This document shows, piece by piece, positions 1 to 9,171 of a stretch of DNA of 64,000 nt. The notes beneath the pieces are model-generated. The model made no database searches and had not been told where the DNA came from. It saw only the letters and a program-made list of their open reading frames with translations. How positions within the stretch are numbered: position 1 is the stretch's first letter; each line of letters starts with the position of its first letter. The stretch is from NCBI GenBank assembly GCA_019096155.1, contig JAHCVI010000001.1:11842001-11906000 (forward strand), given 5' to 3'. Source of the stretch: Staphylotrichum longicolle (lineage: Eukaryota > Ascomycota > Sordariomycetes > Sordariales > Chaetomiaceae). Position numbers and translations under genes: made by a program.

Positions 1-1016
1 TTATCCTCGTCCGAACTCAAGATATCCAGCATGACTTCATCCATGATCCTGTTGCCTCCCCAGGCTCTGACAGCCTCCAGGAAATAGACCGCCCTTTCGA
101 AGCCGTCCCACGGTATCAACACGTGTCCAATGACCAGGTCGAGCTTGCGCGCCTTGAGGATCTCCTGCACGATCCACACACGCCGAAAGTACGGACGCAG
201 CACCAGCCCGAACCACGCCCGCCACTCCTTGACGGTGATGAACTCGATGCCCAGCTTTTCGTACGCCTCTGGCTCGAGGAGATCGGCCGATGTAACCCAG
301 TTGTATTTCTGTCTTTCCGATTCCCTGCAACAATGTCAGACCTTTTCGTTCGCATTTCCTTTGTCTCTCCAAGAGTTATCCCCGCACTCTGTAGCATTAT
401 GCGGCCCGGGTAATGAACAACAGAAGTAATAGAAACGAAAACGAAGAAAACAAGAAGAAAAAACTTACCACTCATCCCCGCTACAAACCCTCCCCAACGA
501 CGCCAACTGCTCCACCACCCCGGCCGCCGCCTCGGTGAACTCGTCCTCGGCCCCCAGCCACGCCAGCACGCCCTCGGCCCGCCCATAAATCTCCCCCATC
601 ATCTTGACCTGGTCCTCGCGCTCCTGGACGCTCTCCTGGTCGATGCAGATGGCGTCGATCCAGACCCGCTCCGCCCGCGGCGCGCCGCTGAAGCACAGCA
701 TCATGAGCGCGTTCAAGAGGTTGGGGCGCACGAGGAGGGTCGCGCCGTTGCAGAGGACCGGATGGGTCGCTTGGTCCCAGGGGTCGGTGGGTGTTGTTGC
801 TGGTGGAGAAGGGGGGGAGTTTGGGTCCGGGCCGGGATTCAGATAGGGCGAGCCCCATGTGTAGGAGAGGGCTGTGAAGGCGGGGAGGGAGGAGGAGGAG
901 AGGTCGTGCGCTGTGAGGGTGAAGGAGACTTCGGAGGGGTCGAGGGAGGGGAGAGGTTGGATGAGGCGGATGTGGGTTTTGGATGGGAGAGGCGTGTAAG
1001 TGAAGGGGGATGCCAT
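1..1016 (-). CDS. HET-domain protein, 5' part (runs off the left edge)
   Basis: Heterokaryon-incompatibility (HET) domain protein, a family tied to non-self recognition and regulated cell death in filamentous fungi. Exon 1 is 1016-469 and exon 2 runs from 324 to the window edge; the intron (325-468) has donor GTAAGT and acceptor TTGCAG. This junction keeps the frame and completes a Trp codon. Visible HET motifs are ALSYTWGSP near residue 60, RVWIDAICIDQ and the following EREDQVKMMGEIYGRA stretch, then WIVQEI in exon 2. The start ATG at 1016 gives the usual short N-terminus (MASPFTY); an in-frame ATG 87 bases upstream is possible. No break is seen in the part present. The C-terminal half lies outside the window, so integrity and effector partners cannot be judged. 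Confidence 0.88.
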
Positions 1017-2383
1017 CTTGGTTGAGAGAAGTAACTGGAAAGGTGATTGCGGCCTGGGATGGATGAGGTTGAGTTGCGGTTGGGAAAGTTGCCTGGGACT
1101 CAAATGGGTTCTGTTGAGGCTGTTTTTCTTTTGTAGTACGGTATGTACATACAGTCCACTGCCGCCGCCAAGGCCATTGAGATTAATGCTTGAGCCACAT
1201 GCTTCAGGTAGCGCACCGGAAACAACCTGACGGGCTTCAAACAGGGCAGATCTTCAGAGTCAGGATGTGCGACAGGGGGCTCACAGCCTTGCGATTTCCC
1301 CTGGAAAGTTAGCACAGGGGTCTTGGAAGGACTACCGCTCATCCCGCCGGGACAAGCGCAAGTGGCAACAACTGGCGTCTGGGTTCACAGTTAAGCGCCC
1401 TGATCAAGCGCGGTTGTCGAGGTCGAAACACGCTATCGATGCAAGCCTGCCGCTCGGCACCACTGACGAGCATTCATTTCAGCCTCTGCCGTTTATGTAG
1501 GAGACTTGAAAATGTAGGATTAAGGGGCGGGCCCTTTTTTAGGTCATTGTTATCGGCCAGGCTGCAGACCGGCCCGTGCATGCTTCTCAATATTTTTCTT
1601 AGGTTCTTCCAACGACAGTTAAGACTTACAACGATAAGAAAAGCGGGTTGAGTGCTTTGACGAGGCCCGGGACGGAGGGAGAATGTCTGTGTGAGCAGCT
1701 TGGTGATGTTGCCAGGTAATGCCTTTCCCCATCTTCTGATGCGTCTCTCCCTTCTGGTCACAAGGTGAGGTGTTCGGGTCTGTGAGTGTGTTTACACCTG
1801 TTCAACATATACATTTAGCAATGTGTTTCTGAATACAATTTTGTTCTCTCGACGCCTTGCAAAACGAGTCTTAGAAAAGAAAGATTGCTCACTTCGTGAG
1901 GGTTCGACAAAGGCCCGAAAGGAAATTTGAGAAAAGCGGGAAATGGGGCAGAACAAAAGGGCATCCAACCTGACGCTGGTTGGACTCTCCATGCTGGCTC
2001 CTGTCTCATGCCCCGTCAAGCTTTTGGGCGCGGGGCTCGTTAGGAAACACAGCCCAGACACTAACGACATGAGAGACCAGAAACGCACAGCCGCAGCGCC
2101 CACAGCCTCAACGCCCCCCCGGGCTGTGCATCTCGTGACCCAAGAGCCGATTTCCGTCCTAGCGTCCTAGCCCAGGAAAATTTATCCTCCTTCCCATCAG
2201 CTGGAGTTGTGCGTTCTGGGTCAGTCAACCATCTGCTGTTAGAGCATAATGCAGGAAGACGGCCGATTGCCTGCTCCACAGGCGCGAGCTCACGAAAAAC
2301 AAAGACAAATAACCTTACCTCAGTTTCGCCTCAAAGATTCGTTTGTTGCCACGATCTCCCCAGACGTCCGCAGTACAGGTAGC
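1017..2383. other. Intergenic region, no gene recognised
   Basis: About 1.4 kb between the divergent starts of the two HET loci. Short open frames exist on both strands, but none shows a domain, sensible codon pattern or splice structure. The 5' end of the second HET locus may extend into it, because that locus lacks a visible ATG. Confidence 0.5.
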
Positions 2384-2401
2384 TAAGATCTCTCTAGAAT
2401 T

Positions 2402-4520
2402 TTGAAAGCGAGTGCTTGTAGCACTTGCCGTGGATTGCAGCCTAATGAGAAAGATGATAGAAAGTGCTGTTTCTACGCTGATTTCCCATGGAGTAGCTTG
2501 AAGGCATCCATCGCCGCTGGATGCGAGACTTGTAAAGTCGTGGGACGTGTCATTTCCGTGTTCCGAGAGTTCTTGCCCAGAAATCCCGACACTAGCACGT
2601 GGTATATCGTGCTGAGCAATGTCGATGGCGGCGGAGCACCTCTCAAACTCATGATTATCAATGCGATAAAGGACGGGGAGTACTTGTTGTCCCTGGAGCT
2701 CTACGGGCTGCCCTGTATGCTATTGACCCCCTGCTTTCATGTTCCCCACCCAACATCTTCTCAGTGAACTAGAACGTCCTTCTAACACGCAATAATCAGC
2801 AGATCCACCCTCACCTTGGCCGGTGATAGGTTCAGGAGTTTGCCGAAACATCTCTGCGGATTTTTCGTCTGTCGAATGCATCAGCCTTGCCATGACCTGA
2901 ATAGAGCGCTGCACAAAAGCCCACTCACTCTGTCGGTACCGACCCTCGCGCTTACCGCCTCGGGTAATCCACGTCGGCTCCGACAAGCAGGACCCAAAGC
3001 TGTACATCTCGAGAGGCGAATGGGCGAGATATGCCACACTAAGTCATTGCTGGGGAGATTACCAACCCCTTCGAACGACCTCGGATACTGTCAAGGAGAT
3101 GGAGGCCGGCATCCCATTCCGTAGGCTACCCAAAACCTTTCAGGACGCCATTACCGTCACGAGGCAGATGGGGGTACAATATCTCTGGATAGACTCGCTG
3201 TGCATTTTGCAAGGCGACAAGACCGACTGGGACTTGCATGTTTCGCTCATGGGCTCGATCTATGAGAACTCGTTTTTCACCATTGCCGCCGCCGACGCGA
3301 GAGATTCTCGCGGTGGCTGCTTCCTTCGACATGATCACTTGCAGGTCAGGGTATCGATTGGCAACGACTACGCAATACACGCAAGACCCTTACCTGAGCT
3401 TCAGGGGTTCGACGAGCGTTGGGCGGACGGCGCCAACCACGCCCCAGCGCATTGGCGGCATTGCAGCGTAGGACCTCAAGAGATCAGCGACCAGAAGGCG
3501 CCCACCACCAAGCTCGAAGATCGTTGCTGGGCATTTCAGGAGCGACTACTTTCTCCGAGGACCCTGCACTTCTCCCGATACGAGCTTGCGTTTGAATGTC
3601 GTGAGAGCATTCGTTGCGAATGCACCAAGCAAGAGACCCGTCCGTCGCGTCACCTGAAATCACTCTTCAAAGGTTTGAGTCAGTTATCGCCCTCAGTACC
3701 TCGGGGACGTTCGGCAGAAGCGATTCGCAACCAGTGGTTTGACATTGTGGAAAGCTATTCGCGGCGAACCTTGACGTTCCCCACGGATCGCCTCCCGGCG
3801 CTTGCGGGAATTGCAACTCAGTTCGCCTCGCATCATCGGATCACGTCCAGGTACTGTGCTGGACTGTGGGAACTTGAAGGGGAAGAGCACATCATCCACT
3901 CGCTTCTCTGGAGAACCTTCCTGGGCTTCAACCCACACGCCCATCCTAATCGCCGATGCGATGAGTATCTCGGTCCGTCCTGGTCATGGGTGTCGATCCT
4001 CGGCACAGTGGAGTTTGGGCACAGGGACGCCTTCGATCAAATCTTGGCCCACGATGTGCGTGTTGAAACCGAGGTCCAAACGCCACTGAATCCTCACGGT
4101 GCAGTTCATGGGGGTTATATCGATTTGCAGGCATCACTCATTCCCATCTTCATCGAGAAGGCTCCGACTTCCTCCATAAAATGTCTCTCGAGTCTGCGTC
4201 TCTATGGTCCCCGAATCAAGTCATCGATGTTCAGTCATTTCGCAATCGTTGACGCTCTATGAAGACATTAGTTCCATCCTTCATGACGACGTGGGGACCC
4301 CAGAGATGACGGATGGTACGAGAGCGGACATTTTGCCACTTGCACTTGAACGTGGGCGTCAGGAAGGGGACTCTGCGGTGACTGTTTTGGGTTGGTGGTA
4401 AGAGGAACTCGGAGCTCATCAATCTTCGAAAGAATCGGTCTTGCAAGAATCTCCGGCGCAGAGGAGGTGTGGAGCAACTGGGCCAGTTTGGGGGTGTATC
4501 AGGCCATCCGCTTGCGATAA
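2402..4520 (+). pseudogene. Degenerate HET-domain gene
   Basis: The sequence keeps the shape of a HET protein: a cysteine-rich N-terminal part (CSTCRGLQ), YATLSHCWG at about 3036-3062, LWIDSLCILQGD at about 3181-3216, then SIYENSFFTIAAADA and CWAFQERLLSPRTLHFSRYE. One normal intron, 2715-2802, joins the N-terminal part to the rest in frame. Several lesions follow. No ATG precedes the first conserved residues, and an in-frame stop lies at 2384. TGA at 2898-2900 falls where the family normally has Trp. The frame shifts by one near 4258 and back near 4390, so the conserved C-terminus (FERIGLARI to the stop at 4520) is again in the original frame. None of these is explained by a plausible intron. 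I infer a pseudogene, though sequencing indels could mimic the two frame changes. Confidence 0.7.
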
Positions 4521-5055
4521 AGCAGCGTCCCTACGGCCTTTCTTGATAGCAGCAACTTCAGAACGGTGCCATAGAATGTTGGCATCAAAGTGCTTTCCCA
4601 ATCAATATGAGCATCTCGGAATGCTTTGCCATGCTTCCGAGAAGGCCCGTCTTCAATCTACCTCCCGATTCATGGCAAACAGAAAGGAACCTCAAAAAGG
4701 GACGTTGTGAATTCCCTCTCTCTCCCCCGAACCTAGACACACCATACCTTATACTTGTACACTTGATTGGCTTGACCATGGTAGGAGCAAAAACACACGA
4801 GCATAGCACGCGGGAACCTGCTGCACACCTCAAAAGCCTAGGACGGTGGGGCAGCTCCAGAGTATTTCAAGAAGTCCAAGTTATTTATCTCGTAGTTTAT
4901 ATACTGACAACCCTTCTCCGGCAAGATCGATCTAATTTCTTCATTTCTCTTGCCACTTGCCCTCTCCCCCAAAGCAGAATTTCCCAATACTCCTTCATAC
5001 CAGCGTGATGTCTCCAGCCCATGCCCAAGCCCCCAATACCCGCCAGCGTGGCTCT
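4521..5055. other. Intergenic region, convergent 3' ends
   Basis: About 0.5 kb between the 3' ends of the broken HET locus and the aldolase-like gene. It is rather AT-rich and probably holds 3' untranslated sequence. No feature is recognised. Confidence 0.5.
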
Positions 5056-6018
5056 CTAAGCGACCACGCTCAGCTTTGCCGACTTGATGGCGGCATGAAT
5101 CTCAATATCTGCCCCCTCCGGCAGCGGCAGCAGTGGTGATCGGACGGTAGCATGGCTCAGGATGCCGCGCGCCACAAGGGCGTGCTTGAGCGCGACGGTC
5201 CCCTCCATGTGCGAGCCCCGGTGGTAGACGCTCTTGGTGACGGGCAGCAGCTGGTCGTGGATCTCGCGCGCCCGCTGGTAGTCCCTGGCCTTGCCGGCCT
5301 TGATCAGCTCGATCAGCGGCTCGGGCGCGATGTTGCCGTAGCCGACCAGGAAGCCGTCGACGTCGAAGGCCGTGTGCAGCAGGTACTCGTCGTGGCAGGT
5401 GAGGACCTGCAGCTCGGGCCGCTCGCGGCGGATGACGGGGATCTCCGTGTCCCAGCGGCGCATGTTGCGCACGCCGTTTTTCATGGCGAACACGCCCGGC
5501 TGCGCCGAGATGTCGAGGAGGGTCTGGAGGTTGTAGGTCGCCTTGGTGTTGTCGGGGTACTGGAACAGGATCAGGGGCAGCCCGCTGCCCTCGTAGACCT
5601 GCTTGTAACGGTCTTGTGGCGCGCCGGGCTGGTAGCCGAACCGCAGCCAGCCGTGAGACGGGTACAGGAGGCCCGCCGCTGCGCCGGCTTCCTTGGCCCG
5701 GCGGGCCTCCAGCGCTGCAACCTCGGTGCCCTCGCCGGTGATGCCGGCAATGATGGGGACCTTGTAGTCGACCGACTTGGCGAACGCCTTGATCACGTCC
5801 ACCTGCTCCTGTGGTGTCAGGAATGTGCCCTCACCCGCGTGGCCCAAGACGACCAAGCCCTTCACGCCGTCGATGCTGCCGAGCCAGGAGCCCAGGCGCT
5901 GGATGGCGTCGTAGTCGACGCTGCCGTCTTCGTTGAATGGTGTGACGGGTGCAGGCACGAGGCCGCTCACGTCAAAGCCGACCTTGGCGCTGCCGTTGAC
6001 TCCGTTTGTGCCAGTCAT
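5056..6018 (-). CDS. Dihydrodipicolinate synthase / KDG aldolase family protein
   Basis: Single-exon protein of 320 residues of the DapA (TIM-barrel, class I aldolase) superfamily. The N-terminal VPAPVTPFNEDGSVDYDA and GHAGEGTFLT (about residues 59-68, matching the GTTGE loop) are clear. The Schiff-base lysine is expected in FAMKNG (Lys180), and a tyrosine lies in FQYPDNT (Tyr154) near the usual catalytic Tyr. Fungi make lysine by the aminoadipate route, so true DapA function is unlikely. Catabolic 2-keto-3-deoxy-acid aldolases such as fungal L-galactonate-pathway enzymes are the closest known roles, but the substrate cannot be told from sequence. It is divergent from an anion-symporter gene with about 870 bp between starts and lies near a Zn2Cys6 regulator. 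Family call firm; substrate unknown. Confidence 0.9.
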   Translation of the reverse strand: MTGTNGVNGSAKVGFDVSGLVPAPVTPFNEDGSVDYDAIQRLGSWLGSIDGVKGLVVLGHAGEGTFLTPQEQVDVIKAFAKSVDYKVPIIAGITGEGTEVAALEARRAKEAGAAAGLLYPSHGWLRFGYQPGAPQDRYKQVYEGSGLPLILFQYPDNTKATYNLQTLLDISAQPGVFAMKNGVRNMRRWDTEIPVIRRERPELQVLTCHDEYLLHTAFDVDGFLVGYGNIAPEPLIELIKAGKARDYQRAREIHDQLLPVTKSVYHRGSHMEGTVALKHALVARGILSHATVRSPLLPLPEGADIEIHAAIKSAKLSVVA

Positions 6019-6890
6019 GATGGAAAGTAATGGAAGTTGTGTATCGAGAACAGTTGTGAGTACTGTAAGAGGTTCTGCGGTCCAGAAGAGGAAGGTGGCT
6101 TGGAGTTGAGTTGGGATGAGGTGTCGATGATATGTTCAGGAGTTTTTATCCAACATTAGTCGTGATCAACTCGTCCTTTATATCCAGTTGATCTGCCCTA
6201 GGGGTGGAGGGAATACTGGAGAGCAAGCCGGATATGGCCCGAGAAGCCGGCTTCCGGTGCGGATTCCGTTACCGCTCCGGGAATGTGGATACCCCCTGGG
6301 CACCTGGGGCAAGGACTTGGCCCAGAGCATTGGGACCCGGCTGGAGGCTTACATGGCATCATGGGAACAACTACCGGACCACTAACATCGTGCCTTCGAT
6401 CGTCGATTCGGGGAGGGAATCCCTGATAATGCGGGGTGCGGGGAAAGCTTGAGCTAAGGGCGTTGCGGAGAAGCAAGGCTCATCAAAATCCGGGAATCCG
6501 GCCGCCGTTCAGCTGAGATATCCGCTTTTCCGGTCCTCCTTTTGGTGGAAGAGATATTCGAAGGGGGGAGTCCGTGGTTTCCAAACATATATCCGCTATT
6601 TCCGGATGTCTCACCTTTTGGCCACGCTCGCTCGTCCCTTGCCACCAGAGTCAGCCTCTTGAAAATCTACCGTCTGTGTTGTCCGTATCCATTCGTCTCC
6701 ACTTCACTCGAGTTTCTCCGCAAACTCGCCTTGCTGCCTTGAAAACACGCTTAAGGTTGGATAATCTGTCAACATCAAATGGTATAAGTCAACCTTTCCC
6801 ACTCCGGCATGGAACGTTTCCACTCCAGAGATATGCTCCTTGTGTGCCCTTCCATCATCACATACATCGAACGATACCCAAGAACCCAGG
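6019..6890. promoter_or_regulatory. Divergent promoter region, aldolase-like / MFS symporter
   Basis: About 870 bases separate the two ATGs. No coding region is credible. The region is rich in CGG and CCG triplets, including the sites listed at 6260-6501, and could drive both genes. Confidence 0.5.
6260..6501. promoter_or_regulatory. Candidate Zn2Cys6 sites: CGGATTCCG and CGGGAATCCGG
   Basis: At 6260-6268 the palindrome CGGATTCCG (CGG-N3-CCG) is present. At 6491-6501 CGGGAATCCGG contains GAATCCGG and two CGG triplets five bases apart. The same 8-mer recurs upstream of the neighbouring Zn2Cys6 gene. Role inferred only. Confidence 0.35.
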
Positions 6891-8837
6891 ATGGTGTCGA
6901 CAAGTTCAGACTCGAGCCATTTGGGCGTCGAGACTCCGCCGGAGAAGATGACGGTCACGCATGATGAGCTTCCGCGCCAGGGCTGCCTCAGTCCAGAGGA
7001 CGCTGAGTTCCTTGCGTCTTTCAGCGATGAACGAAGAAAGAAGGTCCTCTGGAAGGTTGACGTAAGTCAAGTCCCTACCAACAAACACTCAACTTGGCGA
7101 GGTTAGCGAAACTGACACTGGCCCTGCCAGTTGAGACTCATTCCCATGCTGCTGTCCTTGTACCTGATTTCATATCTCGACAAGACCAATATTGGTAAGT
7201 CGCAGGCGCTGATTGTCCTCGGAACAACTCGTTATTGACATCTACCTTCCGTTAGGCAACGCCAAAATCGAGGGTCTTCTTGACAGCCTGCACATTACGG
7301 GCGATCAGTACAACATCGCATTGTCGATATTCTTCATCCCATACGTTCTCGGAGGTGAGAGAGTGAACCCTGGGCTCCTCATCTCCGTTCGAATGCTGAC
7401 CACGCTACTCAGAGGTTCCGAGCAACATGCTGCTGAAGAAGCTCAAACGCCCCTCCTACTACATCGGGATGCTCGTCTTCTGCTGGGGAATCATCATGAC
7501 TTGCACGGGCTTTGTGCAGAACTTTTCGGGCCTCGTTGCTGTGAGGTTTCTGCTTGGTCTCTTTGAGTGCGTCCCCCTTATCGTCAGGTCTTCACTGTCA
7601 GCTCACGAGTCTCGGTTGCAGGGCAGGGTTTTTCCCCGGCGCCATCCTCTTGATCTCCGAATGGTACCTCCCGAACGAAATACAAAAGCGCATCGCCTTG
7701 ATGTACACCTCGGCTGCGACTGGAGGCGCCTTCTCTGGTCTTCTTGCGTTTGCGCTCGCAAAGATGGACGGGCTCGGGGGCCTGCAGGGCTGGCGATGGG
7801 TTCGTCCAATCTCAGTGCTTGACACGTAAATGAATGCTCAAATACGCTGAGACGAACTTCCCTACACGCAGATCTTCATCATCGAGGGCTTGGCCACAGT
7901 CGCCGCAGGTGTCCTCTGCTGCTTCGTCCTTCTGGACTCGCCGGCTCTCTCGACGGGGTTCCTCGAGCCTGACGAAGTCCGGTACCTCGAGCTACGGCAG
8001 ATGGCCCGCCGGGCCCACGCGCCGCAGGAAAAGCACCAGACGAGCTTTGACTGGAGACTGCTCTGGTCCGTCGTCAAGGACTGGAAGATGAACCTGCTGA
8101 TCCTGGCCAACTGGTCACAGGCGGTTCCCAACTATGCCATGAAGTTCACCATGCCTACCATTGTCAAGAGCATGGGTTTCACGGCGGCTAACGCCCAACT
8201 GCTGACCATCCCCCCGTACGCGTGCGGCGCCATCTCGGCGTATCTCCTCTCCATCTTTGCTGATCGCTCATCATGGCGCATGCCTTTCATTGTGGGCCCC
8301 CAAATCTGCGTCGTCATCGCCTTCTCTGTTCTGTTTAGCGAGGCCGCGGAAATTCAATCTCATATCCCCGTCTGCTACTTTGCCGTGTGCCTGGCTTGCT
8401 TTGGGTGAGTTGGACCCTTCCATCCCCCGCTCATTTTCGCAGACGTTCGTTGGTGGGAGTCTCTGACATTGTGTTTGCTCCCGCACAGAATGTACCCGAT
8501 CTTCCCTGGTGTCAACACCTGGAACGTTGTCAACACGGCCGGCCCGATCAAGCGCGCCATAAGCATCGCCTACCTGGTTTGCGCCGGCAACATCGGCGGC
8601 GTTATCGGCAGCTACATCTACAAAGAGAACGAAGCGCCCAGGTATCCGACGGGCTTTGGGACTTCGTTGGCTTTTGCCGCCGCCGGCATCCTCGCTGCGG
8701 TAGCACTGGAGTACGGGCTGTGGCGGGTTAACAAACGAGATGCTCGGATGACGGAGGACGAGGTCAGGGCCCAATACAGCGACGAGGAGCTGGAGAAGAT
8801 GGGCGACAAGAGTCCTCTGTTCAAATACTCTCTGTAA
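6891..8837 (+). CDS. MFS transporter, anion:cation symporter (Dal5-like) family
   Basis: Seven exons: 6891-7061, 7131-7194, 7256-7354, 7413-7566, 7622-7799, 7872-8404 and 8489-8837. All have GT-AG borders with matching phases and encode 515 residues. The N-terminus is hydrophilic (ERRKKVLWKVD), followed by LRLIPMLLSLYLISYLDKTNIG, the first-helix signature of the Dal5/Tna1/allantoate-permease branch. Then come IALSIFFIPYVLGEVPSN, RFLLGLFEAGFFPGAILL and the central loop. The C-terminal half has GSYIYKENEAPRYPTGF, also typical of this branch. Members carry organic anions such as allantoate, nicotinate, pantothenate or sugar acids across the plasma membrane. The divergent aldolase-like gene and downstream regulator fit uptake of an acidic substrate. 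Family call firm; substrate unknown. Confidence 0.92.
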
Positions 8838-9171
8838 CTGGCCGCGGGAAAATCTGGAATATGGTTGATGCGCAATATGACATTATGACGACTTAAGAGA
8901 CAAGATCTCTCCAACTTCAACGTCCCCTTCCCATCCCTCTCTCCTCTCGCCCACTTCCCCCGGATTCTCTCTGGGAGGGGGCGAGAAACTCACGTGATTG
9001 TCGTATTGTGCTCGAATCCGGAAAACGTTTCCCAGTTGTTCGAGCGGTTCCACATCGACAGGGGGATTTGGTTCCGTACAAGAACAACTAGCAACTGATA
9101 CCGTCCTCAAGGTCGGAATCCGGCGGATTTAGGATACGGACCTGCATTGTGGGTATCTCAGATCTGTGAGC
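8838..9171. promoter_or_regulatory. Upstream region of the Zn2Cys6 gene
   Basis: A stretch of 334 bases between the transporter stop and the regulator start. It holds three copies of GAATCCGG in either orientation (see 8960-9126) and no credible coding region. Confidence 0.5.
8960..9126. promoter_or_regulatory. Repeated GAATCCGG motif upstream of the regulator
   Basis: GAATCCGG occurs on the minus strand at 8960-8967 and on the plus strand at 9014-9021 and 9116-9123. The last copy is embedded in CGGAATCCGGCGG (9114-9126). The copy at 6494-6501 lies in the aldolase/symporter promoter. A shared site for the encoded Zn2Cys6 factor, with autoregulation, is an inference. Confidence 0.35.

Noticed and set aside
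309..324. Nearer acceptor (GACAG ending at 309) for the first HET gene's intron
   Set aside because: Joining there makes a TGA stop at the junction; the TTGCAG acceptor gives Trp and an open frame.
5152..6030. Long plus-strand frame opposite the aldolase-like gene
   Set aside because: Shadow of GC-rich codon use; no motif, and the minus-strand protein has clear family signatures.
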